DNA from: Deinococcus seoulensis
Lineage (GTDB): Bacteria > Deinococcota > Deinococci > Deinococcales > Deinococcaceae
NCBI RefSeq assembly: GCF_014648115.1
Contig: NZ_BMQM01000027.1
Coordinates: forward strand, 1 to 49,370
Direction of reading: 5' to 3'
DNA: 49,370 bases
The translations under genes were made by a program, and so were the position numbers. Below, piece by piece: positions 39,187-44,870 of this stretch (the stretch's first letter is position 1; each line of letters begins with the position of its first letter). Under the pieces are notes generated by a model, which had not been told where the DNA came from, did not search any database, and saw only the letters and a program-made list of their open reading frames with translations.

Positions 39187-39954
39187 ATGACCGAACCCCT
39201 GACTCCCAAGGCCAAGCACCAGGCGCTCGAGCAGCGCGTCGCCCTTCTCGAACAGACCGGCGGCGGCGGCGCGCCCGGAGGCGGCCTGGGCGGCAGTGTC
39301 CTGCCCGGGTACACGCCGCTGGGCACGCTGAGCGAGAGCCTGATGGCGCGCAGCATGACGATCGGCGCGAGCGAGCCTCTGGCGGTGCGGACGCTGACGT
39401 TCACGCCGAACGGGAGGCTGCGCCGCCCTGGCGCGTACCGGCAGCTGTTCCTGCCGGGCGTGACGAACCTCACGCAGGCGGACGTGGAGGAACTGGCGGT
39501 GCTGGCCCCCACCGGGAACTTCCCGCTGTTCACACTGACTTTCGAGCCGTACGTGGGCGGCACGCTGATCACGGCCCTGCCGTTCAGTTTCGGGCATACC
39601 GGGGACCGGCTGTTCCTGCGGTTCCGGGAGGACCGGAACGTGCCGGTGACGGCCGGGTTCGGGTATGACCACAGCCTGGACGTGGAGGCGCTGGACGGCA
39701 GCGGCGCGGTGGTGCCGGGTGTGGTGGGCCTGGAGCTGATTCCGACGCTGGTGATCGCGACGCCGGGCATGATCGCGCCGACGGCGATGCCGCAGGCACT
39801 CGCGCCGTCACCCAGTGGTGAACGGAACGGGCACACGGAACTGCTGCTGATGGCGGGGAGTCCGCCGGTGCTGCGGGTGTGGCACGAGGGGCAGTGGTAC
39901 GCGCTGCCCCTGCCGCCCGAGCCGAGCGGGGACGGTGGTGGCGTCGCGAACTGA
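39187..39954 (+). CDS. Fibre/receptor-region protein (255 aa)
   Basis: The ATG at 39187 follows AAAGGA and the fibre stop. It starts with a short trimerising-type helix (KHQALEQRVALLEQT), then a Gly-rich hinge (GGGGAPGGGLGG), then a beta-rich domain (VRTLTFTPNGRLRRPGAY, FPLFTLTFEPYVGGTL, RLFLRFREDRNVPVTAGF). The layout of coiled coil, hinge and globular domain is common in receptor-binding tips. It probably works with the collagen-like fibre; no specific family is recognised. Confidence 0.6.
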   Translation: MTEPLTPKAKHQALEQRVALLEQTGGGGAPGGGLGGSVLPGYTPLGTLSESLMARSMTIGASEPLAVRTLTFTPNGRLRRPGAYRQLFLPGVTNLTQADVEELAVLAPTGNFPLFTLTFEPYVGGTLITALPFSFGHTGDRLFLRFREDRNVPVTAGFGYDHSLDVEALDGSGAVVPGVVGLELIPTLVIATPGMIAPTAMPQALAPSPSGERNGHTELLLMAGSPPVLRVWHEGQWYALPLPPEPSGDGGGVAN

Positions 39955-40029
39955 CCGAATGCCTGTTCCTGGCCTTCACCGTCGACCGGCGCGGTGGGGG
40001 CCTTCCCTTTCAGCCGGTCTGGAGCACAC

Positions 40030-40464
40030 ATGAATCTGAAACGACAGCTGAGCAGCTTCCTGCGCGTCCCAGAGCGCGTGACGCTGCTGTTCACGGGCCG
40101 CGCGGACGGCACGGCCGCGCCCGTCACGCCTGCCGACCCGCTGCCTGTCACGGTGATGGGCGGGAGTGGCGGGGACGCGCCGCTGCAGGTGACGGACGTG
40201 TACGCGCCGCAGGTCCTCATGGCTGGCGCGGAGCAGGCCCTGAGCGTCCCGCCCGGCGCGAACCGCGCGCTGCTGCGCGTCGTGACCGGGCGGGCGCAGT
40301 TCGGCCTGCTGGGCACCACGGACACACCCCTGGTGGGCGAGGGCAGCGGCCTTGATGACCTGCGGGACCTGCACCTCCACGCGCTGCGCGTGACCGTCGA
40401 GGAGGGCGGCGCGGTCCGCGTGGATTACTGGCGGGAAGGGACGCCCGCGCTGGAGGTCATGTGA
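40030..40464 (+). CDS. Small fibre-region beta protein (144 aa)
   Basis: The ATG at 40030 has TGGAGC upstream. After MNLKRQLSSFLRVPERV comes a beta-rich domain with ADPLPVTVMGGSGGDAPL, then EQALSVPPGANRALLRVV and LHLHALRVTVEEGGAV. This resembles small jelly-roll or accessory fibre proteins. The stop overlaps the next start (GTGA at 40461), pointing to joint production. Confidence 0.55.
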   Translation: MNLKRQLSSFLRVPERVTLLFTGRADGTAAPVTPADPLPVTVMGGSGGDAPLQVTDVYAPQVLMAGAEQALSVPPGANRALLRVVTGRAQFGLLGTTDTPLVGEGSGLDDLRDLHLHALRVTVEEGGAVRVDYWREGTPALEVM

Positions 40465-40937
40465 AAGTGATTCCCGGGTCGGCCCCGGCATCCGGCCTGG
40501 TCGGCATGACGGCCGCGCGCGTTCACACGGCGCAGCCGCAGCCGCTGCCCAGTGGCCTGTGGCAGGTCCTCACCTTCGAAGGGCAGGCGTTCGACTCGCG
40601 CGCCTTCCACGACCCGCACGAGGCGCCCGGGCAGCTCACCGTCCCGGCCGGCGCGGGCGGCCTGTACCAGATCGGCGGGTTCGCGTCGTTCGTCGGTGAT
40701 CCAGCCGGGCGGCGCCTGCTGGCCGTGCTGGTGAACGACGGGCCGGTCGTGGTCGCAAGCGCGGCTGGCATGCCGAACGGCGCGACGGCGCACGTGAACG
40801 CCTCGACCGTGACCCTGCTGGGTGACGGGGACCGGGTGGCACTGGGGGCGCTGCAGGACAGCGGCTTCCCGCTGACGCTGAACGCGCCGGGCGACAGTCC
40901 GGGCGCCGCGTTGTGGCTGGCCCGCCTGCCCGGATGA
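40461..40937 (+). CDS. C1q/TNF-like jelly-roll fibre protein (158 aa)
   Basis: Starts at GTG 40461 in overlap with the upstream stop. The pattern LYQIGGFASFVGDPAGRR, RLLAVLVNDGPVVVAS, then STVTLLGDGDRVALGALQ and GAALWLARL follows the strand order of C1q/TNF-type jelly rolls, including the typical L-GD-V-L box before a Q-SG turn. Such domains trimerise and often end phage fibres or head spikes. It is a likely cell-binding tip; the ligand is unknown. Confidence 0.65.
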   Translation: MKVIPGSAPASGLVGMTAARVHTAQPQPLPSGLWQVLTFEGQAFDSRAFHDPHEAPGQLTVPAGAGGLYQIGGFASFVGDPAGRRLLAVLVNDGPVVVASAAGMPNGATAHVNASTVTLLGDGDRVALGALQDSGFPLTLNAPGDSPGAALWLARLPG

Positions 40938-40978
40938 CCGCAGCCCCCTACCGGACAACTCAGGCGAAATCCGCTCTC

Positions 40979-41011
40979 GCGCGCCCCAGCCCGACCGGCC
41001 CTGGGGCGCGC
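40979..41011. terminator. Strong hairpin between fibre and lysis genes
   Basis: GCGCGCCCCAG and CTGGGGCGCGC form a perfect 11-bp stem with an 11-nt loop, followed by only TT. It may slow or end transcription of the tail operon or shield the 3' end. The lack of a T run makes classical termination uncertain. Confidence 0.55.
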
Positions 41012-41038
41012 TTCAATCCTGGCCGGCACTGGAGTTTC

Positions 41039-41389
41039 ATGCCTGAGAAACACGTTCCGCCCCTGTGGCTCCTCGCCCTTCTCTCCGCCGTGCTGGGCCT
41101 GATCGCTCAGCTTGGTACCAGCCTCGCCATGGACATGGCCAGGGACAAAGGCAAGCTGTACGGCTTCCTGCTGCTGTCCCTGGTGTTCAGCGCCAGCACT
41201 ACCGTCCTGCTCGTGCGACTCACGGCGCTGGACGATTACGTGTGCGCGACGGTCGGCACGCTCGCCGGGGCCATCCCGCCGCTGTGGACCCTGCGGGCCG
41301 CCGTGAAACTCATCGGGCAGAAGTACGGCGTGGAACTCAGCGAACTTACTGCCACCAACGGTCCGAAGAAGGAAGGTGACGCGACGTGA
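41039..41389 (+). CDS. Holin-like membrane protein (116 aa)
   Basis: The ATG at 41039 follows TGGAGT. Three hydrophobic helices are visible: LWLLALLSAVLGLIAQLG, then LYGFLLLSLVFSASTTVLL and VCATVGTLAGAIPPLWTL. A charged tail (TATNGPKKEGDAT) follows. Size, topology and position directly before the endolysin fit a holin, which permeabilises the inner membrane at a set time. The stop overlaps the next gene start (GTGA). Confidence 0.7.
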   Translation: MPEKHVPPLWLLALLSAVLGLIAQLGTSLAMDMARDKGKLYGFLLLSLVFSASTTVLLVRLTALDDYVCATVGTLAGAIPPLWTLRAAVKLIGQKYGVELSELTATNGPKKEGDAT

Positions 41390-41724
41390 TCATCGACGGC
41401 TACTGGCTGAAACTCATGTGGGCGGTCCTGGCGGGCGGGTGGTTCATCAGCGCCCTGATCCGGTTGATTCTCACGGCGCTCAGCTGGCCGGACCAGCGGG
41501 GGCGGCGGTTGTTCGCGGTGATCGTGCACGCGGTCGCCGGGGTGTTCTTCGTGTGGCGGCACGCGACCGCCAGTGCCATCCCGGCCTTCATTCCCATCGA
41601 GGAGACGTACCGCAACCTCGCGGCCCTGCTGCTGGTCACTTGGGCGATCCTGGACGGCATCTGGGCCGTGCTCGGCATGACCGAGCGCCGCGCCCGACTC
41701 ATTCAGAAAGGAAGGAACGCATGA
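41386..41724 (+). CDS. Second lysis-cassette membrane protein (112 aa)
   Basis: Starts at GTG 41386, coupled to the holin-like gene, and ends in ATGA overlap with the endolysin. Hydrophobic segments: MWAVLAGGWFISALIRLI, LFAVIVHAVAGVFFVW and LAALLLVTWAILDGIWAVL, then a basic tail (ERRARLIQKGR). It could be a second holin, antiholin or an assisting membrane protein. The pair of small membrane genes before the lysozyme is typical, but which one is the holin cannot be told. Confidence 0.65.
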   Translation: MIIDGYWLKLMWAVLAGGWFISALIRLILTALSWPDQRGRRLFAVIVHAVAGVFFVWRHATASAIPAFIPIEETYRNLAALLLVTWAILDGIWAVLGMTERRARLIQKGRNA

Positions 41725-42326
41725 TCACCCCTGACCTCATCCGCGCCCTGAACGCCCGTCACCCGGATCCCGTGACGGCCGCCACGAAACTCGGCTGGGC
41801 CTTCGGGCAGCAGGGCCTCACACACCCGCTGGTGGTCGCGCACCTGACCTCGCAACTGGCGCACGAATCGGGCCTGGTGCCGAAAGAGGAGAACCTGCAT
41901 TACCGCGCGGAGCGGCTGATGCAGGTGTGGCCCGCGCGCTTCCGGACCATGGCGGCCGCGCAGGCGTGCGCGGGAAACCCGGAGCGGCTGGCCAACACCG
42001 TATACGGCGGCCGGATGGGCAACACGCAGCCCGGGGACGGCTGGCGCTTCCGGGGACGCGGGCTGATCCAGCTGACAGGCCGCAGCAACTACGAGACGTA
42101 CGGGCGACTGGTGGGCTTTGACCTGATCGCCAACCCGGACCTGCTGCTGCAGTACGGAGTGGGGGCACTGGTGGCCGGGGCGTACTGGAACGCGCGGGGC
42201 CTGAGCCGCCATGCACTGCGGGACGACGTGACCCGCGTGACCGAAGGCATTAACGGGGGGCGCAACGGCCTGGAGGACCGCCGGCGCCTGCTCGCCATTG
42301 CCAAGCAGCACATGGGCCTCCGGTAG
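41721..42326 (+). CDS. Endolysin, glycoside hydrolase family 19-like
   Basis: This 201-aa protein has GAAGGAAC before ATG 41721. The GH19 chitinase-like fold is shown by TSQLAHESGLVPKEENLHY with a probable catalytic Glu49 and a second Glu at 56-57, YRAERLMQVWP, NTVYGGRMGN, and GRGLIQLTGRSNY. Phage members of this family cleave the glycan strands of peptidoglycan. There is no signal peptide or cell-wall-binding domain, so export depends on the holin-like proteins encoded just upstream. Confidence 0.92.
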   Translation: MITPDLIRALNARHPDPVTAATKLGWAFGQQGLTHPLVVAHLTSQLAHESGLVPKEENLHYRAERLMQVWPARFRTMAAAQACAGNPERLANTVYGGRMGNTQPGDGWRFRGRGLIQLTGRSNYETYGRLVGFDLIANPDLLLQYGVGALVAGAYWNARGLSRHALRDDVTRVTEGINGGRNGLEDRRRLLAIAKQHMGLR

Positions 42327-42375
42327 GTTGTCCTGTCGTCCGCACATTCGGCAGCGCGGGGAAGGCCGGGGTGTC

Positions 42376-42549
42376 ATGCTGCGTCGCATGAACCGGCATG
42401 ATCTGGCGAACCTGGAACAGCTGGCCCTGCTGCGCGAGGCGCTGGAGGCCGAACCGGCCCAAGCGGAAGAAGTCTCAGAGCTGGTTCAGTCCGTGGCCGA
42501 ACCAGTCAGGCCGGGCAGCCCGGATGCTGATCCTGAGCCGCTCGCCTGA
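42376..42549 (+). CDS. Small acidic protein (57 aa)
   Basis: The ATG at 42376 opens MLRRMNRHDLANLEQLAL, a helical start, followed by an acidic helix (EAEPAQAEEVSELVQSV) and a Pro/Asp-rich end. There is no recognised family. It sits right after the endolysin and ends before the convergent acetyltransferase. It could be a lysis regulator or a non-functional tail of the operon. Confidence 0.45.
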   Translation: MLRRMNRHDLANLEQLALLREALEAEPAQAEEVSELVQSVAEPVRPGSPDADPEPLA

Positions 42550-42568
42550 GGGCAGCGTGGTCTGACGT

Positions 42569-43024
42569 TCAACTGCCGCTGCGCACGAGCAGCAACTGCA
42601 TGACGTGCCGGTCCAGTCCAGGCGCGTAATAGTCCGGCTCGACTGCCTGCGTCTCGAACCCCATGTGAGCAAAGAAGGGCGCGCTGTGCTGACTCGTGTC
42701 TATCGTGATGGCCTCGACCTCAGGCGCGTGCATTCTCAACCAGTCCAGTCTGATCTGGAGCAGGACCCTGCCATAGCCGCGCCGGTGCTTGGAGCGCTCC
42801 ACCATGCCCCATGAGAGGCCTGCCGTGCGCCCGTCGCTGCGGAGGAACACGCCTCCGCACGCAACAAGTTGCTCGCCGTCCTCAACGACAAAGTACGGAT
42901 CATTCATCGTCTTCAGGAATTCGGCGAACTCCAGGCGTTCCTCCGGCGCGAAGAGGTCAGGCATATTGCTCGCAAAGAGGGCGAGGCAGGCCGCCTCGTC
43001 TTCAGGAAGGTATGGTCGGTGCAT
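42569..43024 (-). CDS. GNAT-family N-acetyltransferase
   Basis: A 151-aa single-domain GNAT. Motif A for acetyl-CoA binding is seen in SKHRRGYGRVLLQIRL (RRGYG). The beta4 region VVEDGEQLVACGGVFLR precedes it and motif B (APFFAHMGFETQAVEP) follows. GNATs acetylate small molecules, antibiotics or proteins; the substrate is unknown. It is reversed relative to the phage late genes and has its own TAGGGT 5 nt before the ATG, so it appears to be lysogen-expressed cargo. Confidence 0.88.
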   Translation of the reverse strand: MHRPYLPEDEAACLALFASNMPDLFAPEERLEFAEFLKTMNDPYFVVEDGEQLVACGGVFLRSDGRTAGLSWGMVERSKHRRGYGRVLLQIRLDWLRMHAPEVEAITIDTSQHSAPFFAHMGFETQAVEPDYYAPGLDRHVMQLLLVRSGS

Positions 43025-43029
43025 GCTTC

Positions 43030-43035
43030 ACCCTA
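43030..43035 (-). promoter_or_regulatory. -10-like hexamer TAGGGT, 5 nt before ATG 43024
   Basis: TAGGGT on the minus strand precedes the acetyltransferase ATG by 5 nt, fitting the leaderless TANNNT layout. Confidence 0.4.
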
Positions 43036-43120
43036 CGCGTCGACCGGACACGCGTCCTTACGTCAAATGGCGCAGGGACGCATCAAGACCGTCCATCCGC
43101 ACGGACAACTTGCGCCGTTT

Positions 43121-43163
43121 GCCCCCCTGCCCGCGCTCCTGGCGTGAAGCAGGGGGGCCTTTT
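43121..43163 (+). terminator. Long-stem hairpin ahead of the IS element
   Basis: GCCCCCCTGC (43121) and GCAGGGGGGC (43149) pair over 10 bp with an 18-nt loop, followed by CTTTT. It probably ends transcription here; on the other strand it would have served the small minus-strand genes before the insertion sequence landed. Confidence 0.6.
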
Positions 43164-43164
43164 C

Positions 43165-43173
43165 CCGTTACGG
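43165..43173. repeat. Target-site duplication, left copy
   Basis: CCGTTACGG directly precedes the insertion sequence and is repeated exactly at 44343-44351 on its other side. Confidence 0.9.
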
Positions 43174-44342
43174 CAGGCTTTTATCTTGACTCGGGTCCAA
43201 CAAAACGGGCTGATTGGGAGTTGTGAGACCACCCATCAGCCCGCTCCCATTTCTAACTCAAATTCCCGACTGGCGTGACCCTACCCGCATCCACTATCCG
43301 TGGGATGCCCTCTGGACCGTCATTCTCACTGGCCTCCTCGCCGGACCACCCAACATTCTCGCCCTCACCCAGTGGATCGCCGGACACCGCGAGGTGCTGG
43401 TACAGCACCTCGGCCTCGACCGCCTCCCCCAGCAGGCCATGATCTACCGCTTCTTCTGGTCGCTGGACCAGCATCTTCCTGAACTGCAACGCGCCCTGCT
43501 GGATTGGGTGAAGGCTCAACACCCCACGGCGCATGACCGCCTGGTCATCCTTGCCGGTGACGGCAAAGTCCTGAAAGGAAGCGCTCGAGAGGGCCGTTCG
43601 GCCCTCTCGTTCCTGTCGGTCTTCTTCCATGAGCTGGCCCTGACCGTCGCGCAGGTCGATCAAGCAGGGCGTCATGAAGCCAAAGGGATGCAGGATCTGC
43701 TCCCCACCCTCACGACCCTCTTCGGGAACGGGTGGCTCGTGACGTTGGACGCCGCCTACACCGAGCGGGAACTCACCACCCGAATCGACGAGGCAGGCGG
43801 AGCCTACCTCGTCCCACTCAAGAACAACACCCGCTCGCTCAAGGAATGGGCGATGTTCGCGTTCACGTACCCGGCGCACGATCACGTCGTGGACGTCGAG
43901 CGGCGCAGTGGGGAAGTCTGGGAGCGGCGTACGTCGGTGATCACCGGTGCGCAGGTTCCGGAAGACATCAAGGACGGGTTGTGTGGCGTGCAGACGTTGA
44001 TCCGTCGAGAACATCAGGTCACGCGCCGCGATGGCACGCAACGGGTTGAGGTGCGGTATGCCGTCAGCAGCAGGCTGCTGACGGCTCAGGAAGCGGAGCG
44101 CATCTGGCGTGGTCACTGGGGTATAGAGAATCGAAGCCATCATTGCCGGGATGTCGTGCTGCACGAGGATGCGTGTCGGTTGCGCCGGGGAGCACAGGGA
44201 CGGGCGATGCTCAATGGCGTGGTTGTGGCGCTGCTCAGCGGACAGACCCGTCAGATCACGGCGCTGGTGCGCCGCCTGACCATTGATCCGTTGCTCGCTC
44301 TTGAACTCCTGATTCCTGAACTCGCGTCAAGATAAAAGCCTG
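43174..44342 (+). mobile_element. Complete ISAs1-family insertion sequence (1169 bp)
   Basis: The ends are inverted repeats: the left end reads CAGGCTTTTATCTTGAC and the right end is its exact complement GTCAAGATAAAAGCCTG. They are flanked by the 9-bp direct repeat CCGTTACGG, within the 8-10 bp usual for ISAs1. One transposase gene fills the element. The perfect target duplication and intact gene indicate a recent, probably active insertion. It landed at the 3' end of the small minus-strand gene 44346-44573, whose stop codon lies in the duplicated target, so that gene remains complete. Confidence 0.93.
43223..44335 (+). CDS. ISAs1-family DDE transposase
   Basis: A 370-aa protein. GTG 43223 has TTGGGAG upstream; a TTG at 43214 is also in frame. 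The N-terminal domain (FLTQIPDWRDPTRIHYP) and VILTGLLAGPPNILALTQW are typical of ISAs1. Catalytic acids: Asp in LVILAGDGKVLKGS, Asp in LVTLDAAYTERELTT, and the Glu of RGHWGIENRSHHCRDVV with HEDACRLRRG after it. Full length, with no frameshift. Confidence 0.92.
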   Translation: MRPPISPLPFLTQIPDWRDPTRIHYPWDALWTVILTGLLAGPPNILALTQWIAGHREVLVQHLGLDRLPQQAMIYRFFWSLDQHLPELQRALLDWVKAQHPTAHDRLVILAGDGKVLKGSAREGRSALSFLSVFFHELALTVAQVDQAGRHEAKGMQDLLPTLTTLFGNGWLVTLDAAYTERELTTRIDEAGGAYLVPLKNNTRSLKEWAMFAFTYPAHDHVVDVERRSGEVWERRTSVITGAQVPEDIKDGLCGVQTLIRREHQVTRRDGTQRVEVRYAVSSRLLTAQEAERIWRGHWGIENRSHHCRDVVLHEDACRLRRGAQGRAMLNGVVVALLSGQTRQITALVRRLTIDPLLALELLIPELASR

Positions 44343-44351
44343 CCGTTACGG
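44343..44351. repeat. Target-site duplication, right copy
   Basis: CCGTTACGG, an exact match to 43165-43173. It contains the stop codon of the minus-strand gene that ends at 44346. Confidence 0.9.
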
Positions 44352-44573
44352 GAGTTCGGTTGGGGGATCTGCCGGAACGTGATACGCGAGTGGGAATTTC
44401 TCCGCCCGCCACGTTTCGGGGTCGCGGGTCCAGGTGAGCGGTTGGCCTGCTTGCTCACCAGCGGCGGTTCGTGCGGCAGCGGCGGTGTCGTAGGGGCCGA
44501 GGTGACGGACGACCTCTCCGGTTTCGACATGCGTGACGGTGACGTACACGCCGGGCGAGGTGGGTTCGTTCAT
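44346..44573 (-). CDS. Small soluble protein (75 aa)
   Basis: The ATG at 44573 overlaps the preceding micro-gene stop (ATGA). The 75 aa read MNEPTSPGVYVTVTHVETG, then AAAARTAAGEQAGQPL and EKFPLAYHVPADPP. This is a compact beta-alpha-beta domain like small phage proteins that recognise nucleic acid or act as antirestriction helpers, but no family is certain. Transcription comes from the promoter-like site near 44800. The IS element sits immediately beyond its stop. Confidence 0.6.
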   Translation of the reverse strand: MNEPTSPGVYVTVTHVETGEVVRHLGPYDTAAAARTAAGEQAGQPLTWTRDPETWRAEKFPLAYHVPADPPTELP

Positions 44574-44695
44574 GCGGTCTCCCCTGCTGCGGGCCGGAGC
44601 AGGCGCGGGAGGGAGATCAGCATCCCGGTGCCCCAGACCACCCCGAAGGTCAGGAGGATCCACTCCGGGCCGCGCATATCCTGCCGTGTGACCAT
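44570..44695 (-). CDS. Membrane micro-gene, second half (41 aa)
   Basis: The ATG at 44695 lies 3 nt after the TAG of the preceding 29-aa frame and in the same frame, so this could be an independent gene or the second half of an interrupted one. MVTRQDMRGPEWILLTFG is followed by one transmembrane helix (LLTFGVVWGTGMLISL) and a basic end (PRLLRPAAGETA). The stop overlaps the next start (ATGA), a sign of translational coupling that argues it is translated. Confidence 0.5.
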   Translation of the reverse strand: MVTRQDMRGPEWILLTFGVVWGTGMLISLPRLLRPAAGETA

Positions 44696-44698
44696 CTG

Positions 44699-44788
44699 CT
44701 ACAGCAGGTAAGCACAGGCAGTCATGGTCGCCAGGCAGATCAGCAGCAGGTACAGGAGTACTCCAACGTACGTGGGCGACCTTCGCAT
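44699..44788 (-). CDS. Membrane micro-gene, first half (29 aa, TAG at codon 30)
   Basis: The ATG at 44788 (MRRSPTYVGVLLYLLLICL) encodes a basic start and one hydrophobic helix ending ACAYLL, then TAG. The promoter looks good: TTGAGT at 44818-44823, 16-bp gap, TACTCT at 44796-44801, 7 nt to the ATG. It may be a holin-like or exclusion peptide, or the first half of a two-helix protein broken by a nonsense codon. The same codon-30 stop is seen at 2848-3009. Confidence 0.45.
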   Translation of the reverse strand: MRRSPTYVGVLLYLLLICLATMTACAYLL

Positions 44789-44795
44789 GGCCCGT

Positions 44796-44823
44796 AGAGT
44801 ATCTGGTCGCTGTCATCACTCAA
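44796..44823 (-). promoter_or_regulatory. Promoter for the minus-strand small-gene operon
   Basis: The -35-like TTGAGT (44818-44823) and the -10-like TACTCT (44796-44801) are separated by 16 bp on the minus strand. The ATG follows 7 nt later, predicting a leaderless or nearly leaderless transcript. Confidence 0.5.
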
Positions 44824-44870
44824 CGTCACTCCCAATACGTGCGGGACAACTGCTGAGCTATCCCATCTCA

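Noticed and set aside
37557..40325. Open minus-strand frame of over 900 codons across several fibre genes
   Set aside because: It spans several plus-strand genes with ribosome sites and recognised fibre features; composition is that of an antisense shadow.
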